A DNA stretch of 64,000 bases from Apodospora peruviana (taxonomy: Eukaryota > Ascomycota > Sordariomycetes > Sordariales > Lasiosphaeriaceae): contig JAUEDM010000003.1 of NCBI GenBank assembly GCA_033439685.1, positions 3,440,001 to 3,504,000 on the forward strand, written 5' to 3'. The notes under the pieces are model-generated. The model made no database searches, was not told the DNA's origin, and worked only from the letters and a program-made list of their open reading frames with translations. Made by a program: the position numbers and the translations under genes. Positions 11,785 through 23,414 of this stretch are shown piece by piece (position 1 is the stretch's first letter; each line of letters starts with the position of its first letter).

Positions 11785-12083
11785 TGACAGTCTTGTGGCC
11801 TCACGGACGACTAAGCTCTTAGTCATCCGACCTCATTGTAAAGTGTTTAAGTGGATCGCCGCAGGCGGCAAGCACCGCCAACTTCCGCCATCAGCTCGTC
11901 AGAATCGGAACTCTTCGACCGAGCCATTTCTTCGGCCGGGTCGGTAATAATATAAGGTGTAGTCAAACCCAAGCCTTGGCCTCGCTCGCCCTCAGCGTGT
12001 TTGGTGATGGACCAGTCGAGGCCGCCACTTTACGCTATCCGCGATGAATGGGTGTCTCGAGTTTCACCCGCCAGCCATACCAT
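11785..12083. repeat. Right arm of the long inverted repeat
   Basis: Block B' (about 11785-11835) and block A' (12041-12078) are reverse complements of the left-arm blocks. About 200 bp of extra sequence lies between them here, against about 15 bp on the left, so one arm has gained or lost a segment. The outer boundary falls near CCCGCCAGCCATA. Confidence 0.72.
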
Positions 12084-12996
12084 CGCACACCCGCCACACA
12101 GGTTAATAAAGCGGCAACATCACCGGACCATTCACGAATTTCGAAATGGCATATAAATCTGTTCCCCAATGTAGCACACCGTTCTTCCCTGGGGAATTCC
12201 TAGTCGGATTGTCTGCCCGTGTGCTGACGGTGGAGATGAAGAGGCTGAATTGCTGAACTATGAAGTATCGGAGTGCCATCGTGGTGCAGACTGCAGCAAG
12301 ACTGCAGCTCGAAAGGGTGAGGTGTCGCAGGGGCGCATGACGCTCCGGTGTCTCGCGTGTTTGGGTCTCTTTGGTCGCTCGAGGGCAGGGCAGTTGCACC
12401 TTTGACACGGGTTTCCTTTGAGTGCCCTGTGTTTTATGAAGGGCGAACTCGACTGCCCTGTGGGGGCTGGTTTGGCTGCAGGCTGTCCAATGAAGAGCCG
12501 CTCGTCGACCGTTGGTGTGTGCCGTGGATGGTGGGTGGACCGTGGTCGCTGCGATTCAGCCCATCGGCAGGAGGACGCAAGTGGAAGAGCTGAGAGCCCA
12601 GCGTCCCGCTCCTTCCAGTTTCCATTCCCGGGCAGTTTTGAGGTGTCGAGTGAACAGGCTGTTCCACAGTCCCACGGTCCCACACGTCGTCGGGTTCCAC
12701 GGTTCCAGTCCATTTCCGCTGCCCAGTCAGTGCCCACTGCAAGGAAGTCGGGTGTACCTAGCGACCTCAGCGAACGGCCACAGCCCAGCCCAGCCTCGAC
12801 CAGAAGTACTTGGACACAGTTCAACTGAGGTTGGGAGTGTCCCGTCCGTCTCTTTGTATGTGTGTGCCTGCGGCGCTTCGTTCAATCCATCTCACCCCAA
12901 AACCTAAACCGTCCGTAACCCACGACAAACCATCGATATCTCATCGCCGTGCTCAATGATCTCGTGATCGGATCAGTGCGCCGCTTTCGCTTGGCC
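12084..12996. other. Intergenic upstream of the single-pass membrane protein gene
   Basis: Long overlapping open frames (up to 188 codons, both strands) reflect GC-rich sequence. They contradict each other and none resembles a known family. The stretch probably holds the promoter and leader of the gene starting at 12997. Confidence 0.4.
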
Positions 12997-15296
12997 ATGG
13001 TGATGGCAACGGCGAAAAGGACTAGCCTGTGGAAAGCGACGCTACGGAACAGCGGGCTGGCTCGGGGCGGGCTCCTCTCCCTGCTCGCCGTCCCTGGCTT
13101 GGGCTTGCTGCAGCTGACAACTGGAACCGCCGTCCACATCCACATCGGCACCACCACCACCACAACCACTACCGAGTCGTCCACTCCAAGCCCCGAACCA
13201 TTGCAGGCGATAAATCGACTCTCCGCCTGCGCAGTCGACTTCCTCTTCCCGACCGGACAGAACCTTGAATTCCACCATCTCGACTCTCTCAACGTCACGT
13301 ACCGGTCTTCCTTAGCGAACCCAACTCTTTCCTGCTGGTGTGGCGAACCGGGCCAGCAAGCCACTGAACGTGAGCATAAATATCCTTATCTCCAAACTCC
13401 AAAGAGCCAAGTGCTGCAAGTTGCATTGGCGTCGGCAAGGCAGAGTGCTACTGCGAGTACGCGGGTGCTGCGCTGGTGCTTGGGCTGCATCCCCCACGGA
13501 CCTCGTTCAATTTCTTCTATCCATCCATTCTTCTTCCCCTCCTCGGTGTACATTCCCGTGGCTGCATTTTTGCAATTCGGCACGGCATCCGTTGTTTCCA
13601 AAAGAGATTGCTGACTGATCGGCTACTTATTCCCCCAGAATTTCGAGTCAATAATGCCAGTCCCTTCCATGGGAGCGTGGTTGTCTTGTTAAACTTCTCG
13701 CCCACGGCGCCTTGCTGGTTCGAACTCGAGTCCGACGACACCGGCGCGTGCCGAGACCAGAGCACAAAGTTTGCGCTATCACCCAAACAGCGTCACCTAG
13801 ATCTCCGCGCGCTGCGAACACTCGGGCTGGGCTTCCCGAATACCGCCCTAGCACCGAGAGCGACGCCGACCAACAGCTCACCAGCCGCCTTGTCGACCAC
13901 AACGCCGGCAACAACAGCGACTGACGCCGTGGCCTCAGAAACGCCTCAGGGCGGGGGGGAAAGCCTCAACCTGGGTGCCAGAGTCGCTTTGGCTATTGGC
14001 ATCACACTTGCCTGCCTTGCGGTCGGCGCCATGGCTGCCTTCCTCTATTTCCGACGTCGGAAAAAACACCAGGAGGCTTCGTTAGCCGGCGCCATTATCG
14101 ACCATGACCGAAGACATGGGAGGAAAGGACCCGAAAAACCTCTGTCACGAAATTTTAGCACGTCGGTAGCATCGGAGCGTTCAGACCAACCTTTATACCC
14201 CATACAGCCCGTCTTCGACGGCTACCCGGGCTCCATGGGCTATGATGACGTGCGGTCGCTGGACTCTGGCTCACATGGCCATTCGCCGGTGGCACCCGCG
14301 CACTCGCCAACCTTTTCCCAGAATACGCAATTCTGGGGCGGCTCTGAGCCGCGCTCCGAGCAGCGGTTTTACACAGGTCGAGACGAACTGACTGCTGCAC
14401 GCCTGAACTCCAATTCCGCCTCGGTGGTCACTTCTTACGGCCCTAACCCCGTGACACCGACCTTAACACCCCGAGCTAGTTCACGCGCAGACCTGAACGT
14501 TCGTGCTGGGACCATATCCATTGATAGCCGGGAAGAGATACCCCCCATGCCCGGCATCATGCCAGAATACATCAACTACAGCATTCCACCCCCGTCATCA
14601 AATCCTCGAATAGAAATCTCTACGCCCCAACCGCCATCTCCGCCTCGAAAACCCGCTCCTCCGATCGTTGTCTCGTATGGACCGAATCGCGTGACCCCAA
14701 CGCCGGCCGTTCACTCGCCAACTGTCCCGCTGGACGATGCCATCGTCAAACGCAGGGTTATACAGAGCAACACAGTTGCCCGTCCTTTCCCTCAACCGAT
14801 TTCACGAGAGAACTCGTGGGAAGCCGAAGACGAACTATTGATGGCTGCTTCGACGCAGGGACCTCTCCCGCCGTACGCGTCGACCGAGGATTTTTATGCC
14901 ATGGAAAAGGGCGCCATCCGCAGAATTGCCGAGCCGCAAGCGCAAGCCGAGCTGCCCCCGACGAAAGATGGTTATTACCATGATATGACGGATATTGTCG
15001 AGTACGAGCTCCAGGGTGCGTCGCTGGAGCACGAGCCACAATTGCCGTATGACCCTTATCGATCGAGGTTTCCGGAAAATGGCGCGGGGCCTTCGAATGC
15101 GAATGGAAATGTCGGTGGGAATGGCAGCAGTGCCAGTGGGTGGAGGGAGATTGACGAGCAGAAGTTCTTGCTTGACGATGCGGAGATCAGGGAGATGAAG
15201 GAAAGGGCGAAGAGACTAGCAAGGGAGAAGAAGGAGAAAGCCGGAGAGTCGTATGATTTGGGTGAAGGATCTGTGAGGTCTGGATCGAGCAGGTGA
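12997..15296 (+). CDS. Single-pass plasma-membrane-type protein with Ser/Thr-rich ectodomain
   Basis: Exons are 12997-13369 and 13639-15296 (269-bp intron, GTGAGC..CCCCCAG), giving about 676 residues. The ATG at 12997 has a strong GCCATGG context; a longer frame from 12949 starts at GTG. An N-terminal hydrophobic segment (signal or anchor) leads into a Thr-run ectodomain with paired cysteines (SCWC, PCWF). The splice joins ATE to QFRVNNASPFHGSVVVLLNF, a continuous beta-rich ectodomain as in fungal cell-surface proteins of this layout. One transmembrane helix (about residues 240-262, VALAIGITLACLAVG) is followed by FRRRKKH and a long disordered cytosolic tail with repeated SYGPNxVTPT motifs. 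A surface sensor or receptor-like role is inferred from architecture only. The TGA stop is followed by CGG and a six-codon in-frame extension. Confidence 0.72.
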
Positions 15297-16269
15297 CGGC
15301 CGGCTTCAAGGTTGTGAGGGGCAATGCATTTAATAATATTCCGAGGAAAAGAGCAGAGGAGAAACGCTGATTAACAGCATAACATCACACATGGGGGACG
15401 AAAAGCGTCGAAAAGAGGAGGAGCATTATACCATGCATCGGCAAGGCGTTCGGAACTTTTTTTCTTTCTTTTTTTTTGGTTAGGGGGGCCCATTGCCAGG
15501 GATGGATCAAAGGAATGGGACTGCATCATATTTCACATGTTGAAGGCGCGAAAAGATCTGATCGCATCTCTTTTGGTAGTATTTCATGTGGCGCTTTGGA
15601 AGAAGATGGTGAGAGGGAAATTTGGAGACAGCCTCTTCAGATGATAAAAGCTGTACCTGAATTATATGAGATGGGGAGCGAAATACGTGGTAGCTACCTA
15701 CCTAGGTATCTTAGCTAGGGACGAGGATGAGATGAGAGAAAATGAAGTTTTAGAAGAGACTGAACACAATCTTCATAAGCACCTAGGCAGTATCTGAGGG
15801 CAAAATCAGTGTAAATAAGACACCTGAGATTATACTACTGCTCTCTTTCGTGGTTGATGAATTAAGATGCTAACGATCACCTGCATGTTACCTTATAGTG
15901 GTATACACGCTCAAGATTGTCACTTTCCAGATTGCTTTGTCCAAGTCCATCCGTCTTCCTCTGATGATGGTGTAGTGTAATGTCATACCAGTATCGGTAG
16001 CTGTCGGGAGATGGAATTCATAGTCTCAGACAGCTGAGTGCCACCTGCCAATCACCATTCTCACCGCCCGAGGTCGGCAACTAGCGGCGGCAGAAAATAA
16101 GTGCCCCACCAAAAAATTTACATGCAGCAAGCAAGCCAGCGGGCAGCAAGCAGTCCATCAAAGTTCACGGACGGCCCAGGAACAATCTTCAAAATAAGTT
16201 GGGTGTGCCCGCAACACCTCTCATTCTCTTAACCACACAGACAGCGGAACCACAATCGCAATTGCAATT
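15297..16269. other. Intergenic between membrane protein and Drs1 genes
   Basis: Terminator and promoter spacer. It contains a T-rich run near 15459-15479 and a TACCTACCTAGGTA tract near 15695-15709. No gene is seen. Confidence 0.4.
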
Positions 16270-18876
16270 ATGGCTCCCGTACACAAACGAAAGTCGTTCG
16301 ACGACGACTTTGTCTACACAATCTCCGACAACGAAGACATACCCGTTCTCGACGAGGAGGAGGAAACTGCCCCGATAAAAAAGAAGGCCAAGAAGTCGAC
16401 AACGCCAACCGAGGCTCTGAAAACCAAAAAGAAGAAGGGGAAGAATAAGAAGGTTGTCAAGAAGAATGACGAGGATGTCTCTGACGAGGAGGAGGATTCT
16501 GCTGCTGCCGCCCCTGAAGAGGAGCTGGAGGGCGAATGGGGCGAAAAAGCCGAAGACGACGGGGCCATGGACTCTGATTTCGAGTTTGTCGATTCCGGCG
16601 GGAACACCTTTGAGGCGGGTGAGTTTGATGATGCCGGGTGGGGTTTCGAGGGCGCAAAGAAGGGTTTGAATGGTGGTGGTGCGGCGGACCAGAACAGAAA
16701 GGTGATGGTGGATATTGACGATATTGTGCGCAAGAGGAAGGAGAAGCAAGCTCTGAAACAGCAGAGAAGGGATGCGCAGAATGGGGTCAAGCCGACAGCA
16801 GATAAGAACAAGGCGGAGGAGAAGGAAGAAGAAGAGGAGGAGGAGGGGGTAGAGGAGATAGACGTGGATCTGGATGACGAGGACGACGAGGTGCTGGCTG
16901 ATGATGCGTTTGGTATGAATGTCGACTCGGATGTGGAAGAGTCTGGGGATGAGCACCACCCAGAACAGTCAGGATCGGAGGACGATGAAGAAATGGGCGA
17001 AGCGGAAGAAGGGGAAGATGATGATGCGGCGGCATCTGACAACGATTCTGTGGCTACGCCTGTCCAACACCCCGACGATGAAGCTGGTGGATCTGAGTTC
17101 GAAGACGAAGGGGAAGACGCCGAGGAGGCGGCTAAGCGGAAAGAATTCTTTGCTCCGGAGGAGAAAGAGAAGCCTGGCAAGAAGGGCGATTCCGCCGCGA
17201 CGTTCCAGTCGTTATCGCTCTCGAGGCCAATTATGAGGGGTCTCGCCTCGGTCGGATTCACCAAGCCGACGCCGATTCAGGCCAAGACGATACCCATTGC
17301 GCTGATGGGCAAGGATGTTGTCGGCGGCGCTGTTACGGGTTCCGGAAAGACGGCAGCCTTTGTTGTGCCTATTCTCGAGCGTCTGCTCTACCGGCCTAAA
17401 AAGGTGCCTACGACTAGAGTTATTATTCTCACGCCCACCCGTGAGTTAGCGATACAGTGTCATGCCGTGGCGACAAAACTCGCCAGCCACACCGATATCA
17501 AGTTCTGTCTGGCGGTTGGCGGTCTCAGTCTCAAGGTTCAGGAGGCGGAGCTCCGTCTGCGACCGGACGTGGTCATCGCCACACCCGGTCGATTCATCGA
17601 TCACATGCGCAATTCGGCCAGTTTTACCGTCGAGACGGTCGAGATACTCGTGCTCGACGAGGCTGACAGGATGCTCGAGGACGGTTTCGCGGACGAGCTT
17701 AACGAGATCCTCACGGCCATCCCCAAATCGAGACAGACGATGCTGTTCTCTGCTACGATGACGTCGTCGGTCGACTCGCTCATCCGCATGGGCATGACCA
17801 AGCCTGTGCGCATCATGGTGGACTCCCAGAAGAAGACGGTCACGACGCTCGTGCAGGAGTTTGTGCGGCTGCGGCCGGGCCGGGAGGATAAGAGGATGGG
17901 GTACCTGCTGTATATCTGCAAGAACCTGTACACAGAGCGGGTGATTATCTTTTTCAGGCAGAAGAAGATTGCCCATCAGGCGCGTATCGCGTTTGCACTC
18001 ATGGGCTTGTCGTGCGCGGAGCTGCATGGTGGTATGAACCAGGCTCAGGTATGATTTACCATTTAGTCATGTCCTACTTCACCGTTGTGTACGAGATGCT
18101 AACAAAACATGCAGCGTATCGCCAGCGTGGAGTCGTTCAGAGATGGAAAGGTGTCCTTTCTCCTCGCTACGGATCTCGCCTCTCGCGGTCTCGATATCAA
18201 AAAGGTCGACACCGTCATCAACTATGAAGCGCCCCAGTCGCTCGAGATCTACGTCCATCGTGTCGGTCGTACCGCCAGAGCCGGCCGCACGGGTACCTCG
18301 ATCACGCTCGCGGCCGAGCCCGACCGCAAGGTAGTCAAGGCCGCCGTGCGGGCTGGAAAAGCTCAGGGCGCCAAGATCGTCAGCAGGGTGATCGAGGCTG
18401 CCGAGGCGGACGCGTTCCAGGAGCAGATTGATGATCTTGAGGACGAGATCGAAGCGATCCTGCAGGAAGAGAAGGAGGAAAAACAGCTCCAGCAGATCGA
18501 GATGCAGGTCAAGAAGGGCGAGAACATGATCAAGCACGAGGAAGAGATCAACAGCAGGCCGAGACGGACGTGGTTCGAGACGGAGAAGGACAAGAAGGCG
18601 GCTAAAGATGCTGGTAGGGAGAAGCTTAATGGGGTGAGGGATAAGCTGAAGAAGAAGAACGATGGTAAGCTGAGTAACAAGGATAAGAAGATACTTGACT
18701 CCAAGATGGAGAGGAGCGATGGGCGCGCGTGGAAGAAGGGTAGCGCTGAGAGGGCCGGAAAGGGTGCTGTGTTGAACTTGAAGAAGGAGAAGAAGCCGAA
18801 GAAGGATGCGCTGAAGCCCAAGGGCGGAGGTGTTAAGAAGAAGGCTTATAGGGGCAAGACGAGACAGAAGAGGTAG
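16270..18876 (+). CDS. DRS1: DEAD-box ATP-dependent RNA helicase Drs1 (DDX27 family)
   Basis: Exons are 16270-18048 and 18115-18876; the 66-bp intron has GTATGA, a GCTAAC branch point and GCAG. The protein is about 846 residues. The first 300 are Lys-rich then strongly acidic, as in Drs1. The helicase core begins at FQSLSLSRPIMRGLASVGF, with Q motif PTPIQ, Walker A AVTGSGKT (about 354-361), PTRELA, DEAD (463-466), SAT (494-496), and in the C-terminal lobe ATDLASRGLDI and HRVGRTARAGR (641 on). A Lys-rich coiled tail follows. Drs1 acts in the nucleolus in 27S pre-rRNA processing and 60S subunit assembly. The intron splits the C-terminal RecA lobe just before RIASVESFRDG. The assignment rests on the full motif set and the typical acidic N terminus. 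Confidence 0.93.
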
Positions 18877-19817
18877 TTTAGACCTCGGGTAGTCAGTAAT
18901 TTAAATGTGAGTTGTTGTAATTGAAATAGTGGGTTGTATATACTGTAGGGTCGTTTTTGAGGATATCACAAGACAAAGTCAGCACCGCAAGCCTTGAAGC
19001 CACAAGGAAGCAAAAGGGGCAAGCCACGGCATGGCCCGCTGACCCGCACCAAGGCCCCTCGCTGTCCGGGTGACGTAACCAGGCGGTGCTGGATCATGGA
19101 TGGCAGTGCGCGACCAACCATAATCATTTCTTGGCAAGAACCGTGATCATCATTTTTGGTCCTTGGACAGGGAAAGCGAGTTCAGGCGTGTTTTGAAGTG
19201 TGTGTTTTTGGGGGGGGATTATTGTTTGCAACTGACTGACAGTGGAAGGACAACCTACATCGCGGAACCACTCCGAGTTCAGGTCAGCGGGCGAAGTCAC
19301 CTCAGTCAATCAACCACCTGCGATCCTATCATCTACAACTTTACCTATCGCAATCGCACTTCCGCCCAGCACGTTCCCGTACACTCACCCCAACTCACGC
19401 AGGCAGGTTTAAACCGACAAGGTGGCTCCTCCCCCCTTTGGGCGGTTTCCCCGTCCGCATCACCGCTCAAGCCTCCTGCGCTACCTCTTCCCTGCCGCCG
19501 TACGCGAGCGATACCGCGAGCGTTTTCTGAGTTTCCGCTTCGAGATCCTCCCGCGTTACAAACACCGCCTGCAGAGCCGCATCTACCGCTACATCGTCGA
19601 GCGCCAGCAGCGCCAGCGCCAGCGCAGCCGCGACCAGAACCGTCTCGTCGACCGCGTCCGTCGCCAGAGCCGGCGCGTGCTTTTTGGGACCTCACCCAAG
19701 GAACCGCTGGCTGGTCGTTCGTTGCCGAGTATCGGCGATGCGAATGCACTTCTAACGCGAACAAAGCGTCAACGCACCCACGCGCCGGACGGAAAGTCTT
19801 CCAAACAGGACAAGAAT
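18877..19817. other. Intergenic, Drs1 3' end to App1 start
   Basis: Holds the Drs1 3' flank and App1 promoter. From 19413 to 19817 the App1 frame stays open for about 135 codons, Arg-rich, but contains no ATG; it follows a TAA at 19410. Confidence 0.45.
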
Positions 19818-22511
19818 ATGACGTCGCAATATGGCTACGGTGGTGGTGATGGTAATGGAGGACGGTCGTCTGGCTATGGTAATGAACAGCCCGGATATAG
19901 GTATGGTGCCCCGGCGGCGGGCGGTGGAAACGGAAATGGCGGGGGACGGCGGAAGAAGCTCGCGGCCATGGCCGGCAGTCTGTACCGCGCCGGTGCGGCG
20001 GCCGCGTCCGAGATCAAAGAGCAATACAACAATACGAGGATAAGAGGCGTCGAGAGCCCAGACACTCAGATATCCATCCCGAGATCGTTTCCGCAGGTTT
20101 CCATTATACATAAGGGCGAGGAGCAGATGGTGCTGTTCCCGTCGTATGCCAAGAGGCATGTCAAGGAATACGGACAGCACAGTCAATCGGACCCGTCCAT
20201 GACTGCTGCCGGCCAGAACTCGGGAGCAATGAAGGACGCCGAGTACTGGCGCCACGAGTGGGCCAAGGTAGAAGACGAAAAAGCGGTGGTGGACGTCGAC
20301 GTGCGCGGCTGGATCTACATGCCCAGTAAGGGACCCATGACGCGGCGGAATCGTATGCTTATTGGGCTTGCTCGCCGGCTGAGCGGGATTCCGGCCCCGA
20401 CGGTAGGGTCGTCTTCGGAGCCGCAGTCCCCTGTCAGCACGCACGAGGAGCACGAGCGGTTACGAGAGGAGCGGAGGATTGCGAAAGAAGCCCGCGAGAT
20501 TGAGAGAAGAGGCCAGACCGAGAAAGACATCGCTGCCAAGGGCGGGTACAGCGAGCAACCTAAAGCAGATGACGACTCCGAGACCGAGCCAGACCGGTCG
20601 TCTGGCGTCGGGAGGTCAGGAAGCGGTACCCAGACTCCCGTGGACTCGGCGCCGCCGTCTCCGACGCTGATTGCCCGGCCGTCGTTTGTCGCGTCTGAGC
20701 TGCCCGACGCGGAGCTGGCGACCGCCAACGCGAACCTCATGGCACGCATAGGACCGTTTATGACTACGCCTTTGGTCGAACTACCCATTACGATATTTTT
20801 CTATAACGACGAGCAGTCGCAGTCGCGGACTGTGGAGACAAACGATTCGGGCCATTTCGTGATACGAGCGCCGTTGGATTTCGTGCCCACGCATGTGCGA
20901 GTGCTGGTGAACGAGGACATCTCGGCCACGCAGCCGGTGCAGATCATCGAGCCGGACGGCGTCAGCCTGATCAGCGATATCGACGACACGATCAAGCGGT
21001 CTAACATCAGCCTCGGCGCGCGGGAGATTTTTCGAAATACCTTTATTCGTGAGCTGGCGGATCTGACGATTGACGGAGTGAAAGAGTGGTACAACTCGCT
21101 GCATGACATGGGCGTGAAGGTGCACTACTGCTCCAACAGCCCGTGGCAGCTGTTCCCCGTGCTGGCGACGTTTTTCCACACGGCGGGCCTGCCGCCGGGG
21201 TCGATCCACCTGAAGCAATACAGCGGCATGTTGCAGGGCATCTTTGAACCGGTCGCCGAAAGAAAGAAAGGGACGCTGGAGCGGATCCTACGGGATTTTC
21301 CAGAGCGGAGGTTTTTGTTGGTTGGTGATTCTGGTGAAGCGGACCTGGAGGTGTACACGGAGCTGGCGGTGGCGAATCCCGGGCGGATCCTCGCGGTGTT
21401 TATAAGGGATGTTACCACACCTGATGATCGCGGGCCGGGGTATTTCGATTTTAGTCTCGATCGCAATAGTGGTGGTCAGCAGCAGAGGAGCAGGCAGAGC
21501 ACCAAGATCAAGTTCGAGGATGAGCAGCAACATCAACCCGAGAAAGACAGGGAGAGCAGACCGGATTTACCTCCGAGGATATATTCGGCGCCTGCGCCTC
21601 AACAACGGCAACACGCACAGCAGCAGCCGGCCATGGGCACACTGATCGATTTCTCTGACGAGCCGGAGCCGATCAGTCCTAAGGATACCAGGAAAGTCGG
21701 TCAGAGCACATCTGCGCTGGATCTGCTCGCCGGCAAGAAAGCACCCCCACCTCGACCTGCTAAGCCGAAGGCTCTGCGCAGCGCGCCGTCGGATCTTGGA
21801 AATGGGGGTGCTGCTGGTGAGCGCAGATCATCGTCACCGAACAGCGGCAACACCTGGGGGAGCGGAAACGGGAGCCCGCACCCACTGGCTCAAATGCATA
21901 ACATATGTCAGCAAACCACCCAGCAGCAAAGTGGAAGTAAAAGTAGTAGCGCGACAAGTTTAGTCAACACCACTCCGGCGCTGGGTCGAAATAATGCCAC
22001 TGGAGGAGCACCGTTTTCGTTTACCGCGAATCCTAAATCCGGCAGCACCGGTACCGGTAGTACGCCACCGCCGCCGCCACCTCTGCGGAGGAGAGGGACA
22101 CCATCCCTGCAGGGTCAGCAGCAGCAGTTATCAAGAGAGCCGGCGCCACCACCACCACAATTCCAGAGAAGATCGACAAACTCATCATACTCGGCTGGCT
22201 ACGCGGGCCATCGTCATAACCATGGCAGCGACGAGGATGCCGGACTCGGTGACGCGGTGGACAGTCTCGGCGCCGCGGCGCTGACGGGCCACGGGCCGCA
22301 GGGAGCAGCGGGGCAGGAAGCGGGCGGAGGAAACGCGGCGACGATGAACAAGAAGATGGACCTGTGGCGACGAAGGCTGGCCAGGGCGCACGAGATTCTC
22401 GGTGAGCAAGGGGTGCCACTTTATACGTGGCGGAGGGGGGAAGATGTGATCAAGGAGGCCGAGGGGATCGTGAGGGATGCGATGGAGAGGATGAAGCAAG
22501 GAAAGCGGTGA
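19818..22511 (+). CDS. APP1: Actin-patch phosphatidate phosphatase App1
   Basis: Intronless, about 897 residues from the first in-frame ATG (MTSQYGYGGG). The catalytic domain (DUF2183) carries the DxDxT motif DIDDT at about 387-391, followed by FRNTFIRELADLTIDGVKEW, YCSNSPWQLFPVL and LVGDSGEADLEVY, the remaining HAD-like phosphatase motifs. App1 is a Mg-dependent phosphatidate phosphatase that makes diacylglycerol at cortical actin patches and links lipid signalling to endocytosis. The N-terminal region (KEQYNNTRIRG) and the central domain are family-like. The last 350 residues are disordered with PPPPPP and PPRPAKP tracts that would suit SH3 partners, as in the yeast protein, and end in a conserved helix. 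The stop is TGA in an ordinary context. Confidence 0.9.
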   Translation: MTSQYGYGGGDGNGGRSSGYGNEQPGYRYGAPAAGGGNGNGGGRRKKLAAMAGSLYRAGAAAASEIKEQYNNTRIRGVESPDTQISIPRSFPQVSIIHKGEEQMVLFPSYAKRHVKEYGQHSQSDPSMTAAGQNSGAMKDAEYWRHEWAKVEDEKAVVDVDVRGWIYMPSKGPMTRRNRMLIGLARRLSGIPAPTVGSSSEPQSPVSTHEEHERLREERRIAKEAREIERRGQTEKDIAAKGGYSEQPKADDDSETEPDRSSGVGRSGSGTQTPVDSAPPSPTLIARPSFVASELPDAELATANANLMARIGPFMTTPLVELPITIFFYNDEQSQSRTVETNDSGHFVIRAPLDFVPTHVRVLVNEDISATQPVQIIEPDGVSLISDIDDTIKRSNISLGAREIFRNTFIRELADLTIDGVKEWYNSLHDMGVKVHYCSNSPWQLFPVLATFFHTAGLPPGSIHLKQYSGMLQGIFEPVAERKKGTLERILRDFPERRFLLVGDSGEADLEVYTELAVANPGRILAVFIRDVTTPDDRGPGYFDFSLDRNSGGQQQRSRQSTKIKFEDEQQHQPEKDRESRPDLPPRIYSAPAPQQRQHAQQQPAMGTLIDFSDEPEPISPKDTRKVGQSTSALDLLAGKKAPPPRPAKPKALRSAPSDLGNGGAAGERRSSSPNSGNTWGSGNGSPHPLAQMHNICQQTTQQQSGSKSSSATSLVNTTPALGRNNATGGAPFSFTANPKSGSTGTGSTPPPPPPLRRRGTPSLQGQQQQLSREPAPPPPQFQRRSTNSSYSAGYAGHRHNHGSDEDAGLGDAVDSLGAAALTGHGPQGAAGQEAGGGNAATMNKKMDLWRRRLARAHEILGEQGVPLYTWRRGEDVIKEAEGIVRDAMERMKQGKR

Positions 22512-23414
22512 TTATGCTTTTACCGTGATATGTGTTAAGGTCGTTTGGAGGTGTGCACGCATGGGATGGAACAAGAAGGTATGTACCTTGGCTGTTGAGT
22601 GAATGGTTCTGTGGCTTTTGTCTCAGTCATAGAAAAGGTTTTTAAGGGTGGTAATGGAGATGACGAAGGAAGAGTACCGTATACGATTCGGGAGGTTTAA
22701 GATTGGGCGTGGGTTTTGAAAGGCACTTCTTGGTTATGCGTATTTACCTATTCCGTACATTAGACGACGAATGAGACATTTTATACCTAGGTAGGTACCT
22801 AGGTACTGGTATTCCGTACAGTTTAAAGTTTTTGGAGGAGGAATATACGGATTATTTCATGTGTTTGTCCTTGCTGCGAGAGTCAGGAGCCAAGTCACTG
22901 GAGTGAAAGAGTGGAGGCAACGGGGTGTCAATATCGATCATGACTGTTCGTTGAATAGGGTTTGGGGATTCCCCAAAAACCCAATACTTTGTACCGATTA
23001 GTACCTACGGTACCTAGGTACCTGACCTGCCTACGGATGTACTTGGTGCTCCGTACCTGAACCGGGGACGAGCCACTAAAGTTCTGGCATGTGCCTGGTA
23101 CTGTGGCGCAAGGGCGCAGGCCAGGGACCAAGCGACTAACATCCATACTCTTGCCCCGCAGGTGTGGCTTGCCATGGGGCCAACATCTTTTTTTTCGCGT
23201 CTCTGGAACGACTTGTCGCGACTGGAGCCAACGACCAGAAGCCCGTTCGGTGCAAAGCCGCATCGATGACTGCTTCGGCGTGACAGCAGCCACCCAGTGT
23301 CGACTCACACCCTGAACCCAAAATCGAATCGAATTCTCGGCCGCATGACAGCGAGGCGAATTTCGGGCAATTTTAGAGGCTTTGAGAGATGCAAGCGCCA
23401 ATGTCGGGGCATCA
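22512..23414. other. Intergenic, App1 3' end to tRNase Z start
   Basis: Contains two TACCTAGGTA tracts (about 22787-22806 and 23009-23023). A 157-codon minus-strand frame at 22928-23401 lacks any family signal, so no gene is called. Confidence 0.4.

Noticed and set aside
16314..17264. 316-codon minus-strand frame opposite Drs1
   Set aside because: Serine-rich mirror of the Asp/Glu-rich N terminus of Drs1; an artefact of codon bias.
22928..23401. 157-codon minus-strand frame upstream of tRNase Z
   Set aside because: Overlaps the promoter of tRNase Z, no family resemblance.
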